Source of the DNA: Eubacterium aggregans
Lineage (GTDB): Bacteria > Bacillota > Clostridia > Eubacteriales > Eubacteriaceae
NCBI RefSeq assembly: GCF_900107815.1
Contig: NZ_FNRK01000022.1
Coordinates: 1 to 40,878 of the forward strand
Direction of reading: 5' to 3'
Length of the DNA stretch: 40,878 nucleotides
Part shown: positions 40,568 to 40,878 of the stretch, piece after piece
How the letters are laid out: each line of letters starts with the position of its first letter
How positions within the stretch are numbered: the first letter of the stretch is position 1
Position numbers and translations under genes: made by a program
The notes under the pieces: model-generated
Databases searched by the model: none
What the model saw: the letters and a program-made list of their open reading frames with translations, nothing else
Told to the model about the DNA's origin: nothing

Positions 40568-40878
40568 GTATAGTTTTAGTTGACAACTGATTCACAAGGA
40601 TTTAAGCTAATCAAAGAGTCAGGAGGAGACGAAAAAATGGCAAAGAATAGACAATATGATCCAGAATATAAGATACAGGCCGTGAAGCTGGGAAAAGAAA
40701 TTGGTCAGTCTAAGGCAGCTAAGGAACTCGGCATTCCCAAGAATACATTGTATTCTTGGATGAGATCCTGCCGACTCGGTAAGTTAGACCTGGGGCCAGG
40801 TTCACAGACGCCAACAAGCGCCATGTCACTGACCGAGGAGCTTATCACCTTACGCCAGCACGTTAAGGCACAGAACAA
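40567..40878 (+). mobile_element. Left end of an IS3-family insertion sequence (truncated by the window)
   Basis: The element probably begins near 40567 (TGTATAGTTTTAGTTGACA), just before a TTGACA -35 at 40580-40585, and carries an OrfA-type transposase gene from 40637. The right end, the second inverted repeat, orfB and any target duplication lie outside the window, so the boundary is inferred from where the interrupted frame stops. Confidence 0.65.
40637..40878 (+). CDS. IS3-family transposase OrfA (partial)
   Basis: The first 80 residues of an OrfA-type protein. RQYDPEYKIQAVKLGKEIGQ and SKAAKELGIPKNTLYSWMR form the helix-turn-helix that binds the element ends (HTH_Tnp_1), followed by the start of the leucine-rich oligomerisation region (LTEELITLRQHVKAQN). 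AGGAGGAG precedes the ATG. OrfB with the DDE domain should follow by programmed -1 frameshifting beyond the window. Confidence 0.9.
   Translation, partial: MAKNRQYDPEYKIQAVKLGKEIGQSKAAKELGIPKNTLYSWMRSCRLGKLDLGPGSQTPTSAMSLTEELITLRQHVKAQN

Overview
The window is a 40.9-kb stretch of a low-to-mid-GC Gram-positive chromosome, most likely an anaerobic member of the Clostridia (Eubacteriales; an acetogen-like Eubacteriaceae is a guess). The grounds are an L27 precursor with a Prp-cleavable leader next to prp, the obg-yhbY-nadD-yqeK-rsfS order, a MurT/GatD-type pair, a CcpN-like regulator beside pyruvate phosphate dikinase, heterodimeric Fe-S (class I) fumarase, a PaaK-ACT gene pair, strong AGGAGG ribosome sites and several TTG starts. 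Almost everything is housekeeping or central metabolism. No CRISPR array, prophage, plasmid gene, rRNA or tRNA was seen.

Layout. 1-383: tail of an unidentified ORF running in from the left, then a gene-free stretch. 384-3880 (minus): murT-gatD-glmM, in which the GatD-like subunit has lost its glutaminase residues. 4077-7521 (plus): glnS, a phenylacetate-CoA-ligase-like enzyme and a double-ACT protein, closed by a bidirectional terminator. 7618-11881 (minus): ppdK, its presumed regulator, and a PHP phosphatase. 12007-14337 (minus): a complete polar amino-acid ABC transporter with a strong promoter, a palindrome inside the promoter, and an intercistronic hairpin after the binding-protein gene. 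14432-20394 (minus): one apparent operon of a flippase-like membrane protein, both fumarase subunits, an aminotransferase, a LacI regulator and a TraB-family membrane protein. 20525-25310: trmL and two different two-component systems transcribed divergently from a shared 155-bp region. 25307-26989: a radical SAM protein whose stop codon overlaps that of the facing kinase. 27175-31460: obg-yhbY-nadD-yqeK-rsfS-ychF, for ribosome assembly, NAD synthesis and GTPase functions. 31537-32475: rplU-prp-rpmA with an L21-type leader. 32616-33998: an alanine:cation symporter. 34122-37564: thiS-thiF-thiG-thiH-tenI/thiE, the thiazole branch of thiamine synthesis. 37740-40113: enolase and a DegV protein. 40376-40878: an IS3-family element cut off by the window edge, which appears to have interrupted an unidentified gene.

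Working together: PPDK, enolase, fumarase and the aminotransferase sit around the pyruvate/PEP/C4-acid node. The thi genes make the thiazole half of thiamine from ThiS thiocarboxylate and tyrosine-derived dehydroglycine. The most unusual items are the GatD-like protein with no catalytic Cys or His, a long hairpin leader in front of thiS where no TPP riboswitch is visible, and a 29-bp stem-loop repeat present three times at gene ends. I did not find a convincing, wholly new multi-gene system.
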